A stretch of DNA of 64,000 bases, taken from assembly GCA_964530235.1 (NCBI GenBank), contig CAZGYB010000002.1:62001-126000 (forward strand), in the 5' to 3' direction. The translations under genes and the position numbers were made by a program. The notes under the pieces were generated by a model. It saw only the letters and a program-made list of their open reading frames with translations, did not search any database and had not been told where the DNA came from. Positions 50,670-58,818 of the stretch are shown in pieces; within the stretch, counting starts at the first letter, position 1; the number at the start of each line of letters is the position of its first letter. Origin of the DNA: UM-FILTER-33-9 sp964530235 (GTDB lineage: Bacteria > Patescibacteriota > Microgenomatia > UBA1406 > GWC2-37-13).

Positions 50670-51652
50670 ATATGGACATCTTTAAACCAATACAACTATT
50701 TTCTGATCTTGTGACCTATTGGTTGCTCCATATTATTCCTCATTCCTATTGGGGAGACACGATTAACTTTTTTATTTACGACACAATAAAGATCGGTTTG
50801 CTTCTTATCGTAATTAACTACTTTATGGCATTCACCCGATACTATTTTCCCATGGAAAAAGTACGAGACTTGCTTCTGAAGCGAAGGTGGTTCGGGCTGG
50901 ATTATCTATTTGCCGCAATTTTGGGGGTCGTTACTCCATTTTGTTCCTGTTCATCCATCCCACTTTTTATTGGATTTGTAGGTGCAGGAATACCTTTAGG
51001 AGTAACCTTTGCGTTTTTGATCAGCTCGCCATTGGTAAATGAATCATCGTTGTATCTTTTTCCTGCAATGTTTGGGATGAAAGTGACAATTATTTATAAC
51101 GTTGTTGGAATTTTAATTGCAATGGTGGGTGGATTTCTTATCCAAAAATTAGGTATGGAGAAGTATATTAAACCGGAACTTCTTAGGTTTAAGTCTCGGG
51201 TACAGGTTGAAAAAGAAAATGGTGGAACACCACTTCCATTAATAGACCTTCTTAAATACTTTTGGACAGATGGCATGACAATTACTAAAAGCGTATTTCC
51301 ATATGTTCTGCTTGGTGTAGGTATAGGAGCTCTCATTCATGGATTTGTACCAGCAAGTATTGTTGCAAAATACCTTGCTGTAAAGACATGGTGGACTATT
51401 CCTGTTGCTACACTGCTTGGAACACCACTTTATGCAAATTCGGTAAGCGTTCTTCCCATAATGGAAGCACTTGTTAAGAAAGGTGTTCCGCTTGGAACAG
51501 CTCTTTCATTTATGACGGCTATAGTAACCGTATCTATTCCTGAGTCGATGATATTAAAGAAGGTCATGAAATGGCAACTGCTGGCTACTTTTTTTGGGAT
51601 TACCCTTGTTGGAATAGTGATAATGGGATATGTGTTTAATTGGCTACTTTAA
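50663..51652 (+). CDS. ArsP/DUF318-type permease
   Basis: 329 residues with about eight membrane helices. TPFCSCSSIPLFIGFVGAGIPLG is the Cys-rich permease signature of the family (YraQ/ArsP, SO_0444), and the mirrored segment PLYANSVSVLPIMEALVKKGVPLGTALSFM follows in the second half. Family members export organoarsenicals or related compounds. I chose the ATG at 50663 inside the preceding stop region; the TTG at 50651 and the ATG at 50672 are alternatives. It is the last gene of the arsR operon. Confidence 0.88.
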   Translation: MLNMDIFKPIQLFSDLVTYWLLHIIPHSYWGDTINFFIYDTIKIGLLLIVINYFMAFTRYYFPMEKVRDLLLKRRWFGLDYLFAAILGVVTPFCSCSSIPLFIGFVGAGIPLGVTFAFLISSPLVNESSLYLFPAMFGMKVTIIYNVVGILIAMVGGFLIQKLGMEKYIKPELLRFKSRVQVEKENGGTPLPLIDLLKYFWTDGMTITKSVFPYVLLGVGIGALIHGFVPASIVAKYLAVKTWWTIPVATLLGTPLYANSVSVLPIMEALVKKGVPLGTALSFMTAIVTVSIPESMILKKVMKWQLLATFFGITLVGIVIMGYVFNWLL

Positions 51653-51759
51653 AAGTCTTTCGCGGCTGAGTAGGAGAAAAGGTTCTCACCTACGTTTAAG
51701 TACAAAAAATATAGGATTGTCAGAAGGCTCTAAAAAGCGAGTCGAGAGGAAAGGTGTCT

Positions 51760-51768
51760 TTCGCTAAA
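51760..51768. repeat. Left copy of a 9-base inverted pair around GIY-YIG gene 2
   Basis: TTCGCTAAA here and TTTAGCGAA at 52137-52145 are inverted and bracket the second GIY-YIG gene; 12 of 14 bases match when extended. Short enough to be chance. Confidence 0.4.
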
Positions 51769-51790
51769 ACTTCAGATACTAGGGATTCTG

Positions 51791-51811
51791 CACTTCGCCC
51801 TTCGGGCTTCG
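51791..51811 (-). repeat. Inverted copy of the 21-base hairpin element
   Basis: Exact reverse complement of 48663-48683, holding the GCCC-GAA-GGGC hairpin. It lies 9 bases beyond the stop of the second GIY-YIG gene. On the minus strand it is followed by CAGAATC, as is the tail repeat of copy 1. Confidence 0.75.
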
Positions 51812-51820
51812 AGCAGCAGG

Positions 51821-52102
51821 TCAATCTTTGGGAACATCCTTCACTAAAGCTACTCCTGATGATTTGAAAAATCGTTTCTTCATAAAGGCTATACCACTTC
51901 CAGTTTTCAAGTATTTTTCAAAAGCAACTGCCTGCTTTTCAGTTTTAAACGCACAATACCATTCCAGCTCATAATGAAGGTCTGATTTTGTTGATTGTAC
52001 ATTTCCATTTTGGTGTTCTTTTAACCGATTTTTCAAATCATTTGTATTACCAATATAGTATCGGGAGATTTTGTTGTTTCGCAGAATATATGTATAAAAC
52101 AT
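51821..52102 (-). CDS. Small GIY-YIG nuclease-family protein, second copy
   Basis: 93 residues: FYTYILRN and YYIGNT form the GIY-YIG core, LKNRLKEHQ carries the catalytic Arg, and AFEKYLKTGSG the metal-binding Glu. It belongs to the same family as the gene at 49605 but is strongly diverged, so the two are not a recent duplication. It is enclosed by the 21-base hairpin element on its 3-prime side and the CTATCC...GGATAG element plus tRNA-Tyr on its 5-prime side. Confidence 0.88.
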   Translation of the reverse strand: MFYTYILRNNKISRYYIGNTNDLKNRLKEHQNGNVQSTKSDLHYELEWYCAFKTEKQAVAFEKYLKTGSGIAFMKKRFFKSSGVALVKDVPKD

Positions 52103-52125
52103 AGGATTTATGTTTTACTGGCCTG

Positions 52126-52151
52126 CTATCCGTAGCTTTAGCGAAGGATAG
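52126..52151. repeat. CTATCC...GGATAG inverted element between GIY-YIG gene 2 and tRNA-Tyr
   Basis: CTATCC (52126-52131) and GGATAG (52146-52151) pair around TTTAGCGAA. The right arm touches the 3-prime end of the tRNA-Tyr gene (discriminator base at 52152), so it may serve as the tRNA terminator or processing signal. Confidence 0.65.
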
Positions 52152-52234
52152 TCCAGAGGGGAGGATTCGAACCTCCGAAGGCGTAAGCCATCAGATTTAC
52201 AGTCTGACCCCGTTGGCCACTTGGGTACCTCTGG
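52152..52234 (-). tRNA. tRNA-Tyr(GTA)
   Basis: 83 bases on the minus strand. Acceptor stem CCAGAGG/CCTCTGG with discriminator A; anticodon stem TCAGA/TCTGA around loop CTGTAAA gives anticodon GTA (Tyr); a long variable arm (TGGC..GCC) as expected for type II bacterial tRNA-Tyr; T arm GGAGG-TTCGAAT-CCTCC. The 3-prime CCA is not encoded and must be added by the Cca enzyme. An extended -10 (TGATACAAT) lies about 20 bases upstream. Confidence 0.96.
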
Positions 52235-52291
52235 TTTGCGTTTTACAGTTGTTATTGTATCAGAAACGAGCCTCTTTGTGTGAGTTTGCGC

Positions 52292-52297
52292 TATAAT
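52292..52297 (+). promoter_or_regulatory. -10 box of the ZIP transporter gene
   Basis: Perfect TATAAT ending 8 bases before the ATG at 52306. Confidence 0.55.
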
Positions 52298-52305
52298 ACA
52301 TACCA

Positions 52306-53091
52306 ATGATACAGGCAATAACCGATTTGGCAGTCAGCTGGAAATACAACCCGATCCTGCTTGGATTGCTTGCCGGGTCTATTATTACCTTTTTTAACAC
52401 CATCGGAGCATTTATGGTGCTGCTTGTGCGCGGAAACATCTCTCAAAAGTTTCTTGACCTTTCACTCGGTTTTGCTGCCGGACTCATGCTTACCGCAAGT
52501 TTCACAAGTCTCATTTTGCCGGGTACAGCAATTAGTGGAATAATACCAGTGCTTATCGGTATAGTTCTCGGCGCACTTTTTCTCGATTTAGCAACTCATG
52601 TAATTCCACACGCACACCAACTGACAAAACAAAGGACCCTTGAAAAAAAAACAGTTGCACTCTGGCTTTTTATTTTTGCAATAACCATACATAATATGCC
52701 GGAAGGACTCTCTGTTGGTATTGCCATGGGTTCACACAATATCAAAGCTGCGGTAACACTCATGATTGCAATTGGTATTCAAAATATTCCTGAAGGATTT
52801 GCAGTTGCATTCTCCCATTTTGCTCAGGGACATGGTTCCAAATGGAGATCTTTTTTTGTCGGTCTCAACTCCGGTCTTGTTGAGATTCCGCTTTCAATTT
52901 TTGGCATTCTTTTAGTATCCAAACTAACTTTTCTCCTCCCCTACGCTATGGGTTTCGGTGCCGGTGCCATGCTCTATGTTATTAATAATGAGATCATTCC
53001 CGAGACCCACAGTAAGGGATATGAGCGATGGGCAACCATCGGTACTATATTAGGCGTAATTCTTATGCTCGCTTTGGATATGGGGCTATAA
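52306..53091 (+). CDS. ZIP-family divalent metal transporter
   Basis: 261 residues with eight membrane helices. The family motifs lie in helices 4 and 5: HNMPEGLSVGIAMG and NIPEGFAVAFSHF, whose His, Asn and Glu residues bind the metal in the pore. A short His-containing loop (ATHVIPHAHQL) precedes helix 4. Family members take up zinc, iron or other divalent ions (ZupT/GufA group). Its end overlaps the convergent gene by 29 bases. Confidence 0.9.
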   Translation: MIQAITDLAVSWKYNPILLGLLAGSIITFFNTIGAFMVLLVRGNISQKFLDLSLGFAAGLMLTASFTSLILPGTAISGIIPVLIGIVLGALFLDLATHVIPHAHQLTKQRTLEKKTVALWLFIFAITIHNMPEGLSVGIAMGSHNIKAAVTLMIAIGIQNIPEGFAVAFSHFAQGHGSKWRSFFVGLNSGLVEIPLSIFGILLVSKLTFLLPYAMGFGAGAMLYVINNEIIPETHSKGYERWATIGTILGVILMLALDMGL

Positions 53092-54253
53092 ATAAAAGGT
53101 AAAAAAGTATCCCGACTGCTGAAATAACCTTCGGGTGATACCTCCCGAAAACAAACAGCGCAAACAGTGCTACAAGATTCAGAAAAATGAATAAAAAGAA
53201 ATGCGCGGTGAAACCTTTTTTCTGCTGTATTGAAAAAAACACAATCAAAAAAGGAATGATAACAGGAATACTGTAACGAATTTCAGAAACATAGTTATTA
53301 TAATTGTATGCGTATCCTGGAATAATAAGATATATTAATATTCCGATTCCTCCAACTATCAATAGTTGCTTATCTTTACGGGTAAGGAATGAATTCTGAC
53401 TCCTCAATGCAATTGGAACAGCAATACTGAGAATTCCTATCCAGTGAAGATACTCGGAGATCAGAGCATTTATGGTGTGAATAAGCCCGTTTTTTACAAA
53501 AATAATCATTTTATAATGGGATAAAAATACATTCGGAGCAAAAGCGGACATTCCTTTAAAAAAAAGAAACGGTGCCGGAAAAAAAGGATTATGAAAAATT
53601 ATCATATTCCGTATATACCAGGACAAACCAAAGATGCAAAAAGGAATAAAAAACACGACTAGTCTCGAGAACGAACTCATACGCATTAAACTTCCTCCGT
53701 ATACGAGCAGTAGTCCGAGCAGAAAAAGCGGTCCTGAGTATTTTGAACCAATAAGAAGGCCTGAAGATACTCCCAGTTGTAAAAAATAAAAAAAACTCTT
53801 TTTGGGTTTGTTAAGTAGAGTCAATACCCAAACAAAAAAAACAGCAATCCATATATCCGCAGTCTGTGAGTGCAACAAACGTACGGTTGTTGGAAGTGTT
53901 ACCACAACCAAACCAATCAACCATGCATTTTTTCTAAGTTTCAACTGCTTTGCAAATCGGAATATTGCATACCACAAGATAAATAATCCAATACAGTTGA
54001 ACAGGTTAAGTGGAATATGCAAAAGCATCATGAATGCCAAAATAATTTCTGTTACCGCAGGAAATGCACTGTTGGGAAACAATAATTTATTCGGTTGAGT
54101 AATTGACCCGTTTAGAATGCTTTTCGCGAGGGGAATATGATAGGTAATACTGTCAAACTCATGCGGAGTCGAGTGTATTGCTCGCCATACAAAATTCACT
54201 GAAAGCAACAAAATACAAAGGGTAAGGATAAACACATATACGTGGTGAAACAC
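53063..54253 (-). CDS. Multi-pass membrane protein, PMT/GT39-like
   Basis: 396 residues with about ten membrane helices. After the first helix comes TPHEFDSITYHIPLAKSILNGS, resembling the acidic loop of dolichol-phosphate-mannose-type (GT39/GT-C) glycosyltransferases, in which a D/E pair acts in catalysis. It would use a lipid-linked sugar donor to modify proteins or polymers outside the membrane; donor and acceptor are unknown. The GTG at 54253 is supported by a TATAAT box (54260-54265, minus strand) ending 6 bases before it. Confidence 0.65.
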   Translation of the reverse strand: MFHHVYVFILTLCILLLSVNFVWRAIHSTPHEFDSITYHIPLAKSILNGSITQPNKLLFPNSAFPAVTEIILAFMMLLHIPLNLFNCIGLFILWYAIFRFAKQLKLRKNAWLIGLVVVTLPTTVRLLHSQTADIWIAVFFVWVLTLLNKPKKSFFYFLQLGVSSGLLIGSKYSGPLFLLGLLLVYGGSLMRMSSFSRLVVFFIPFCIFGLSWYIRNMIIFHNPFFPAPFLFFKGMSAFAPNVFLSHYKMIIFVKNGLIHTINALISEYLHWIGILSIAVPIALRSQNSFLTRKDKQLLIVGGIGILIYLIIPGYAYNYNNYVSEIRYSIPVIIPFLIVFFSIQQKKGFTAHFFLFIFLNLVALFALFVFGRYHPKVISAVGILFYLLFIAPYPKRA

Positions 54254-54259
54254 AACTCA

Positions 54260-54265
54260 ATTATA
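54260..54265 (-). promoter_or_regulatory. -10 box of the PMT-like gene
   Basis: TATAAT on the minus strand ending 6 bases before the GTG at 54253; supports GTG as a leaderless start. Confidence 0.55.
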
Positions 54266-54292
54266 ACAAGAGGATAATAAACAGACGCAATC

Positions 54293-54320
54293 TTGACAAT
54301 AATTACAGATCTGCTACTAT
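54293..54320 (+). promoter_or_regulatory. Promoter of the rubrerythrin gene
   Basis: TTGACA (54293-54298), 16-base spacer, TACTAT (54315-54320), ending 8 bases before the ATG at 54329. One of the few perfect -35 boxes in the window, suggesting strong expression. Confidence 0.75.
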
Positions 54321-54328
54321 GGGAATAT

Positions 54329-54886
54329 ATGAAACATACACAAGAAAATCTGCTCAAAGCATTCGCCGGAGAAAGTCAGGCCCGGGCAAAATACACCCAG
54401 TTTGCAAAGATTGCAAAACGAGAAGGACTCGAGTGGATTTCCAGAATTTTTGAGGAAACTGCAGATAATGAGCGAGCACACGCGGAGGAACTTTTTGAAC
54501 TCATACACGACCCTGTCTCAACCCTGGGAGGTCTAAACATCGAACCGTACAAAAAAACCTCGGACAACCTTAAAATGGCTGCTGCAGGTGAGCAGTACGA
54601 GTGGCGAACCATGTATCCAGATTTTGAAAAAGTTGCAATAGAAGAAAAAGAAGAAGAGGCTGCAAAATTGTTTGGCGCATTAAAATACGTTGAAGAAAAA
54701 CATGAGGAGCGTTACATTATCATTGCGAGAAAACTGGACGACAAAACACTCTATGATTCTGAGGCAGAACTGGAATGGAAATGTGTTAACTGCGGGAATA
54801 TCTATAAAGGAAAACAACCGCCGGTTAACTGTCCTGTCTGCAAAAAAGCATTTACTTGGTTTATGCCTTTAGGACTCGTACGCTAA
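54329..54886 (+). CDS. Rubrerythrin
   Basis: Non-haem iron peroxidase that protects anaerobes against hydrogen peroxide. Start chosen at ATG 54329 (MKHTQENLLKAFAGESQARAKY), because the upstream in-frame TTG is part of the -35 box. The diiron helices carry Glu/His ligands (GESQARAKY, EETADNERAHAEEL, AAAGEQYEW, EEKEEEAAKLF, EEKHEERY), and the C-terminal rubredoxin-like domain has CVNCG and CPVCKKAF. 185 residues, normal. It points to an anaerobic or microaerophilic lifestyle. Confidence 0.96.
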   Translation: MKHTQENLLKAFAGESQARAKYTQFAKIAKREGLEWISRIFEETADNERAHAEELFELIHDPVSTLGGLNIEPYKKTSDNLKMAAAGEQYEWRTMYPDFEKVAIEEKEEEAAKLFGALKYVEEKHEERYIIIARKLDDKTLYDSEAELEWKCVNCGNIYKGKQPPVNCPVCKKAFTWFMPLGLVR

Positions 54887-54903
54887 CTTTATAACAGAAA
54901 TTT

Positions 54904-55044
54904 ATGGCAAGCCCTGAATCAGGAGAAACAGGTGTTGCGCGAGATGCAGCCGGACTTCTTGGTCTTTTCGGTTTTGTATTTATCTACTTTCTTACCGAGA
55001 TGATTATTGAACCGTTCCTTGATATAACCGACTCGAATAAATGA
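54904..55044 (+). CDS. Small single-helix membrane protein, 46 residues
   Basis: MASPESGETGVARDAAGLLG is followed by a hydrophobic stretch GLFGFVFIYFLTEMIIEPFL. A TATAAC hexamer lies 8 bases before the ATG and the gene follows rubrerythrin after 17 bases, so it may be expressed alone or with it. The stop touches the end of the convergent fusion gene at 55045. No family recognised; the coding call rests on its plausible protein and spacing. Confidence 0.5.
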   Translation: MASPESGETGVARDAAGLLGLFGFVFIYFLTEMIIEPFLDITDSNK

Positions 55045-56610
55045 CTATCGTATCTCACTCTTGAATGATTTCAGAATATGTTCGGATATTTTTCCTTCTT
55101 TTCTCCGTTTTGCATCATCTTTATAGTCGGCCATATCGCGAACCGTCCACGCGTGAAATAAAAGAATGTATTGCATTGCTCTTCGTCTTTTTTCCAAAGA
55201 CAACTGCGCGAAGTAAACCTTTCTCCAACTTATACTCGCATCTTTATTTTTAATACTCAAGTCACCGTCTAAATAGGCGAAATCCCATAATGCATCTCCG
55301 ATTCGTGCCCGCTCAAAATCAATAAAATATACCGTTTTATTCTTAGAAAAAATAATATTTGAGGTATTTATGTCTCCATGCAGCGGAACATTCTCTTCAT
55401 CCTTTTGATTTTCAATGTAGATGAGGAGATTTCGTAATTCTCTGTTCACATGGTTTCCGAATTCAAATTTTCTCATACAGTGAATCGTCTTTTGAATTTC
55501 AACACGCATATAGTATTTCCAACTGGTCTTGAGTCCTTCTGTCCAATCATCCGGATACCAAAACTCTGAAACATCACGAACAGGGACAGAATGCACGCGA
55601 AGCACCGTAGCAAATACTTTTTTCAGTAATTTGTTTGTATCCTGAGTTTTCAAAAGAGTTGCATAAAGGTCTGTTCCAGAAACAAACTCCATGTTTACAC
55701 AGGTATTTCCAAAAAAATCTCTGCTGTTATCTGAAAACAATATCCGAGGCACTAATACTGTATTATGCGAAGAAAGATAATCGTATAGTTTAATCAAGCG
55801 AGCGCTACGAACAGCTTCAGTATCGCTCAATACTTTCACAATGGATTTTTTTCCAGTACGGTTTAGAAACACCTTATTTTTTGAAGCTGTCTCTATGGTA
55901 CGCAAAAGAGGTGTCTCTATAGAGTGCTGATTCAGATAAAAACTTACACTTTGTTTATTGGGTTCAACTACGTGCAATGATGGGTATTCTTGAACAAACT
56001 GCACCGCATTCTTATCAAGCTTTATGCGGGCAACAAGTCCGTTCGGAATCTGTTTATGATGAATAAACCGAAGATATTCTTGCTCATTTATATTTGACTT
56101 GTTGTGAATATCATTATGGGAAGATACACAATACAGCAAAGTTGCCAGAACCAGTTGATGACTTATCACCGCAATTGAATCATGCGTTTCATATTCTCCA
56201 AGGCTCCGATAAAACTCCTTTACTCTTTCATATACGGAACGAAAAGATTCTCCACCCGGATATGGGTAATCTATATTTGTTTGAGTTTTCCGCCAGTCAA
56301 AATCTGGATATGATCTCACAATTTTCCACCAGTAGTTGCCCTCAAAATTTCCATAATTCAACTCGGAAATATTAGAGTTTCGAATAAGTCGTGCATGAAA
56401 ATACCGGTTCAAATACTCTGCGGTTTCAAGAGCACGCGCAACCGGACTGGTTATAACAGTATTTATAGAACTCTTCTTCAACTCCCAGATAGACCGAATA
56501 ATCTGGGTTTTTCCTTTTAGTGTTAAACCCTGAGTATCAGATCTTCCTGAAATATACCCCTGCTTTGTATTTCCAATACTTTCGCCGTGACGAATAAGAT
56601 AAATATCCAT
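55045..56610 (-). CDS. Histidine phosphatase - APH-type kinase fusion
   Basis: 521 residues with two domains. Residues 1-190 are a phosphoglycerate-mutase-like histidine phosphatase: IRHGESIGNT (catalytic His8), SPVARALETAEYL and AVISHQL supply the active site. Residues about 220-515 are an aminoglycoside-phosphotransferase/choline-kinase-like domain: LHGDINTSNIIF near residue 410 is the catalytic loop (HGDxxxxN) and FIDFERARIGDALWDFAYL the metal-binding Asp. Pairing a phosphatase with a small-molecule kinase in one chain suggests opposing steps on one metabolite, possibly a phosphosugar; the substrate is unknown. Confidence 0.82.
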   Translation of the reverse strand: MDIYLIRHGESIGNTKQGYISGRSDTQGLTLKGKTQIIRSIWELKKSSINTVITSPVARALETAEYLNRYFHARLIRNSNISELNYGNFEGNYWWKIVRSYPDFDWRKTQTNIDYPYPGGESFRSVYERVKEFYRSLGEYETHDSIAVISHQLVLATLLYCVSSHNDIHNKSNINEQEYLRFIHHKQIPNGLVARIKLDKNAVQFVQEYPSLHVVEPNKQSVSFYLNQHSIETPLLRTIETASKNKVFLNRTGKKSIVKVLSDTEAVRSARLIKLYDYLSSHNTVLVPRILFSDNSRDFFGNTCVNMEFVSGTDLYATLLKTQDTNKLLKKVFATVLRVHSVPVRDVSEFWYPDDWTEGLKTSWKYYMRVEIQKTIHCMRKFEFGNHVNRELRNLLIYIENQKDEENVPLHGDINTSNIIFSKNKTVYFIDFERARIGDALWDFAYLDGDLSIKNKDASISWRKVYFAQLSLEKRRRAMQYILLFHAWTVRDMADYKDDAKRRKEGKISEHILKSFKSEIR

Positions 56611-56630
56611 AAGTACCGCTCTTTAAAAAT

Positions 56631-56664
56631 AAGAAAAACCCCGAGGTCTCCCGGGGTTTTTCTT
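56631..56664. terminator. Strong intrinsic terminator after groL
   Basis: A perfect 13-bp stem (AAGAAAAACCCCG with its complement, 56631-56643 and 56652-56664) around an 8-base loop, with A/T tracts built into the stem so that it can act on both strands. It lies just after the groL stop on the minus strand and before the fusion gene start at 56610. Confidence 0.9.
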
Positions 56665-56683
56665 TTATATTATAATGGGTTTG

Positions 56684-58351
56684 TTAATATCCTCCCATTC
56701 CGCCCATTCCGTCCATACCTCCTGGCATTGGGGGGGTTGATTCTTTTTTTTCAGGAATATCGGTAACCAGAGCTTCGGTCGTAAGCACCATCGATGCAAT
56801 TGAAATTGCATTCTGAACCGCAGTGCGAACCACCTTCAAAGGATCAATAATTCCTGCTTTTATCATGTCTATCGGTTTTGCGGTTTCGACTGATTCTATC
56901 TGCAAGACATCGAATCCGTATCCTTTTTCGCTGTTCTCCCGAGCTTTCGCAATTAACTCACCCGGATTTAAACCTGCGTTTTTCATCAAGTGCTTGAATG
57001 GTTCCTCAATTGCACTTTTCACCATCTCGAATCCGATTATCTCATCTTTATTTTTAGAACCAAGAATTTTATCTGCCTCCATCCGCTGACTGATATCCAA
57101 TAGGGCAACTGCACCACCCGGAACAATACCCTCTTCAAGCGCTGCTTTTGTTGCTGCTACTGCATCAATTACCCGTTCTTTTTTATCCTTCAACTCAACC
57201 TCAGTTGCTGCGCCAACATTGATAACCGCAACACCTCCTGACAGTTTGGCTAAACGCTCCTGCAGTTTTTCACGATCAAACTCTGAAGTTGACTCCTCTA
57301 TCTGTTTTTTAATCTGTGCAACACGAGCAGTAATCGCCTTTTTATCGCCTCTACCTCCGATAATGCTTGTATTTTCCTTATCAGACTTTATTTTGTCAGC
57401 TCTTCCACAGTCATCAATCTCTACAGTGTCTAGTTTTTTTCCAAGCTCCTCAGAGATTACGGTTCCACCGGTCAGAATTGCAATGTCCTGAAGCATCTCT
57501 TTTCTTCTATCACCAAATCCCGGTGCTTTAACAACAAGAGCGTTGAATGTTCCCCGCAATTTGTTCACCACAAGAGTCGCAAGAGCCTCTCCCTCTACGT
57601 CATCTGCAATAATCACCAGATTTTTTGACACTTTTACAAATTTTTCAAGAAAGGGAAGTAGGTCTGCAATAGCCGTAATCTTTTTATCAGTGATTAACAC
57701 ATATGGATCTTCGATTTCAGCAACCATTTTGTCGGTATCGGTTGAGAAATACGGCGACGCAAAACCGCGGTCAAACTGCATTCCCTCTTTGTGGTCGACC
57801 CAGGTAAGAAGACTCTTCCCTTCTTCTACTGTGATAACCCCGTCTTTACCCCCAACGCGCTTTAACGCATCTGCAATAAGGTTCCCCAGCTCACTGTCTC
57901 CAGCTGAAATGGTTGCAACGCTTGCTGCATCATTGAGTGTAATTTTCTTCGATACTTTTTTAAGTTCCGCAACAACGTGATCGCTTGCTTTAGTCAATCC
58001 TCTCCGCATAATCATTGGATTCGCATTGGCAGTGATCATTTTTATTCCCTTTGAGATAACCGCGCGTGCAAGAATAGTTGCGGTAGTGGTACCGTCTCCT
58101 GCAACGTCGGCCGTTTTTGATGCAGCTTCCTTCACGAGCTGTGCACCCATATTTTCAAACGGATCCTGCAGTTCAATTTCTTTTGCGACGGTTACTCCGT
58201 CATGAATAATATTGGGAGCGCCCCATTTTTTATCCAGCGCAACATTTCTTCCCTTCGGTCCAAGAGTTGTTGCAACTGCATCGGTAAGCTGGTTAACTCC
58301 ACTTAACAGTTTATTGCGGGCATCTGACCCGTATTTGATTTGTTTTGCCAT
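56684..58351 (-). CDS. groL: Chaperonin GroEL (Hsp60)
   Basis: 555-residue subunit of the double-ring chaperonin. Signatures include the N-terminal KQIKYGSDARNKLLSGVNQL, GAQLVKEAASKTADVAGDGTTTATIL with the ATPase Asp, the AAVEEGIVPGGA-like sequence (here AALEEGIVPGGAVALL), and the GGM-rich flexible C-terminus (PGGMDGMGGMGGY). It assists folding together with GroES and probably modulates HrcA. Preceded after 73 bases by groS on the same strand and followed by a strong terminator. Confidence 0.98.
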   Translation of the reverse strand: MAKQIKYGSDARNKLLSGVNQLTDAVATTLGPKGRNVALDKKWGAPNIIHDGVTVAKEIELQDPFENMGAQLVKEAASKTADVAGDGTTTATILARAVISKGIKMITANANPMIMRRGLTKASDHVVAELKKVSKKITLNDAASVATISAGDSELGNLIADALKRVGGKDGVITVEEGKSLLTWVDHKEGMQFDRGFASPYFSTDTDKMVAEIEDPYVLITDKKITAIADLLPFLEKFVKVSKNLVIIADDVEGEALATLVVNKLRGTFNALVVKAPGFGDRRKEMLQDIAILTGGTVISEELGKKLDTVEIDDCGRADKIKSDKENTSIIGGRGDKKAITARVAQIKKQIEESTSEFDREKLQERLAKLSGGVAVINVGAATEVELKDKKERVIDAVAATKAALEEGIVPGGAVALLDISQRMEADKILGSKNKDEIIGFEMVKSAIEEPFKHLMKNAGLNPGELIAKARENSEKGYGFDVLQIESVETAKPIDMIKAGIIDPLKVVRTAVQNAISIASMVLTTEALVTDIPEKKESTPPMPGGMDGMGGMGGY

Positions 58352-58424
58352 ATATATTTTTTAAACTTTTAATTTTTAAATCCGAATTTCTATATTTTGT
58401 TTTCGAAATTAGGATAATTAGTAA

Positions 58425-58730
58425 TCATTCAACAATCGCCATAATGTCCTTCTGTTCAACCAAAAGCCATTCTTCAAATCCAACCTTTATTTCATTTCCT
58501 CCCCATTTTTTATACATTACTTTTTGTCCCGGTTTGACGAGCATCGGCATAAGTTTTCCATCTGCATTATGAGCACCCGGTCCAACAGCCATTATCTCAC
58601 CAACCTGTGGTTTTTCTTTAGCCGTATCCGGGAGAACAATTCCTGAAGGTGTTTTATCCTCCTGAGCAACAGGGCGGACGAGAACATAATCGAACAGAGG
58701 TTTGATCTGAGGATCTTTTTGTTTTGACAT
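58425..58730 (-). CDS. groS: Co-chaperonin GroES (Hsp10)
   Basis: 101 residues: IKPLFDYVLVRPVAQEDKTPSGIVLPDTAKEKPQVGEIMAVGPGA is the typical GroES beta barrel with its mobile loop (TPSGIVLPD), ending VGFEEWLLVEQKDIMAIVE. It caps the GroEL ring. No CIRCE element was found upstream, unlike the dnaK operon, so groS-groL may be regulated differently. TATATT and TATAAA hexamers lie upstream, but no single promoter is convincing. Confidence 0.97.
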   Translation of the reverse strand: MSKQKDPQIKPLFDYVLVRPVAQEDKTPSGIVLPDTAKEKPQVGEIMAVGPGAHNADGKLMPMLVKPGQKVMYKKWGGNEIKVGFEEWLLVEQKDIMAIVE

Positions 58731-58818
58731 GGATTTATAATTTGGTAACTGATAATATAATTTTAAGCCGTGATTTTTCGGCGTTTACCATCTTATTAAA
58801 ATTTTTTCGTTTTGTCAA

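Noticed and set aside
52115..52318. Minus-strand open frame of 67 codons
   Set aside because: It runs through the tRNA-Tyr gene and its flanking repeat; it is a shadow of the tRNA.
54293..54328. Rubrerythrin starting at TTG 54293
   Set aside because: The TTG is the first part of the TTGACA -35 box; the ATG at 54329 gives the typical rubrerythrin start.
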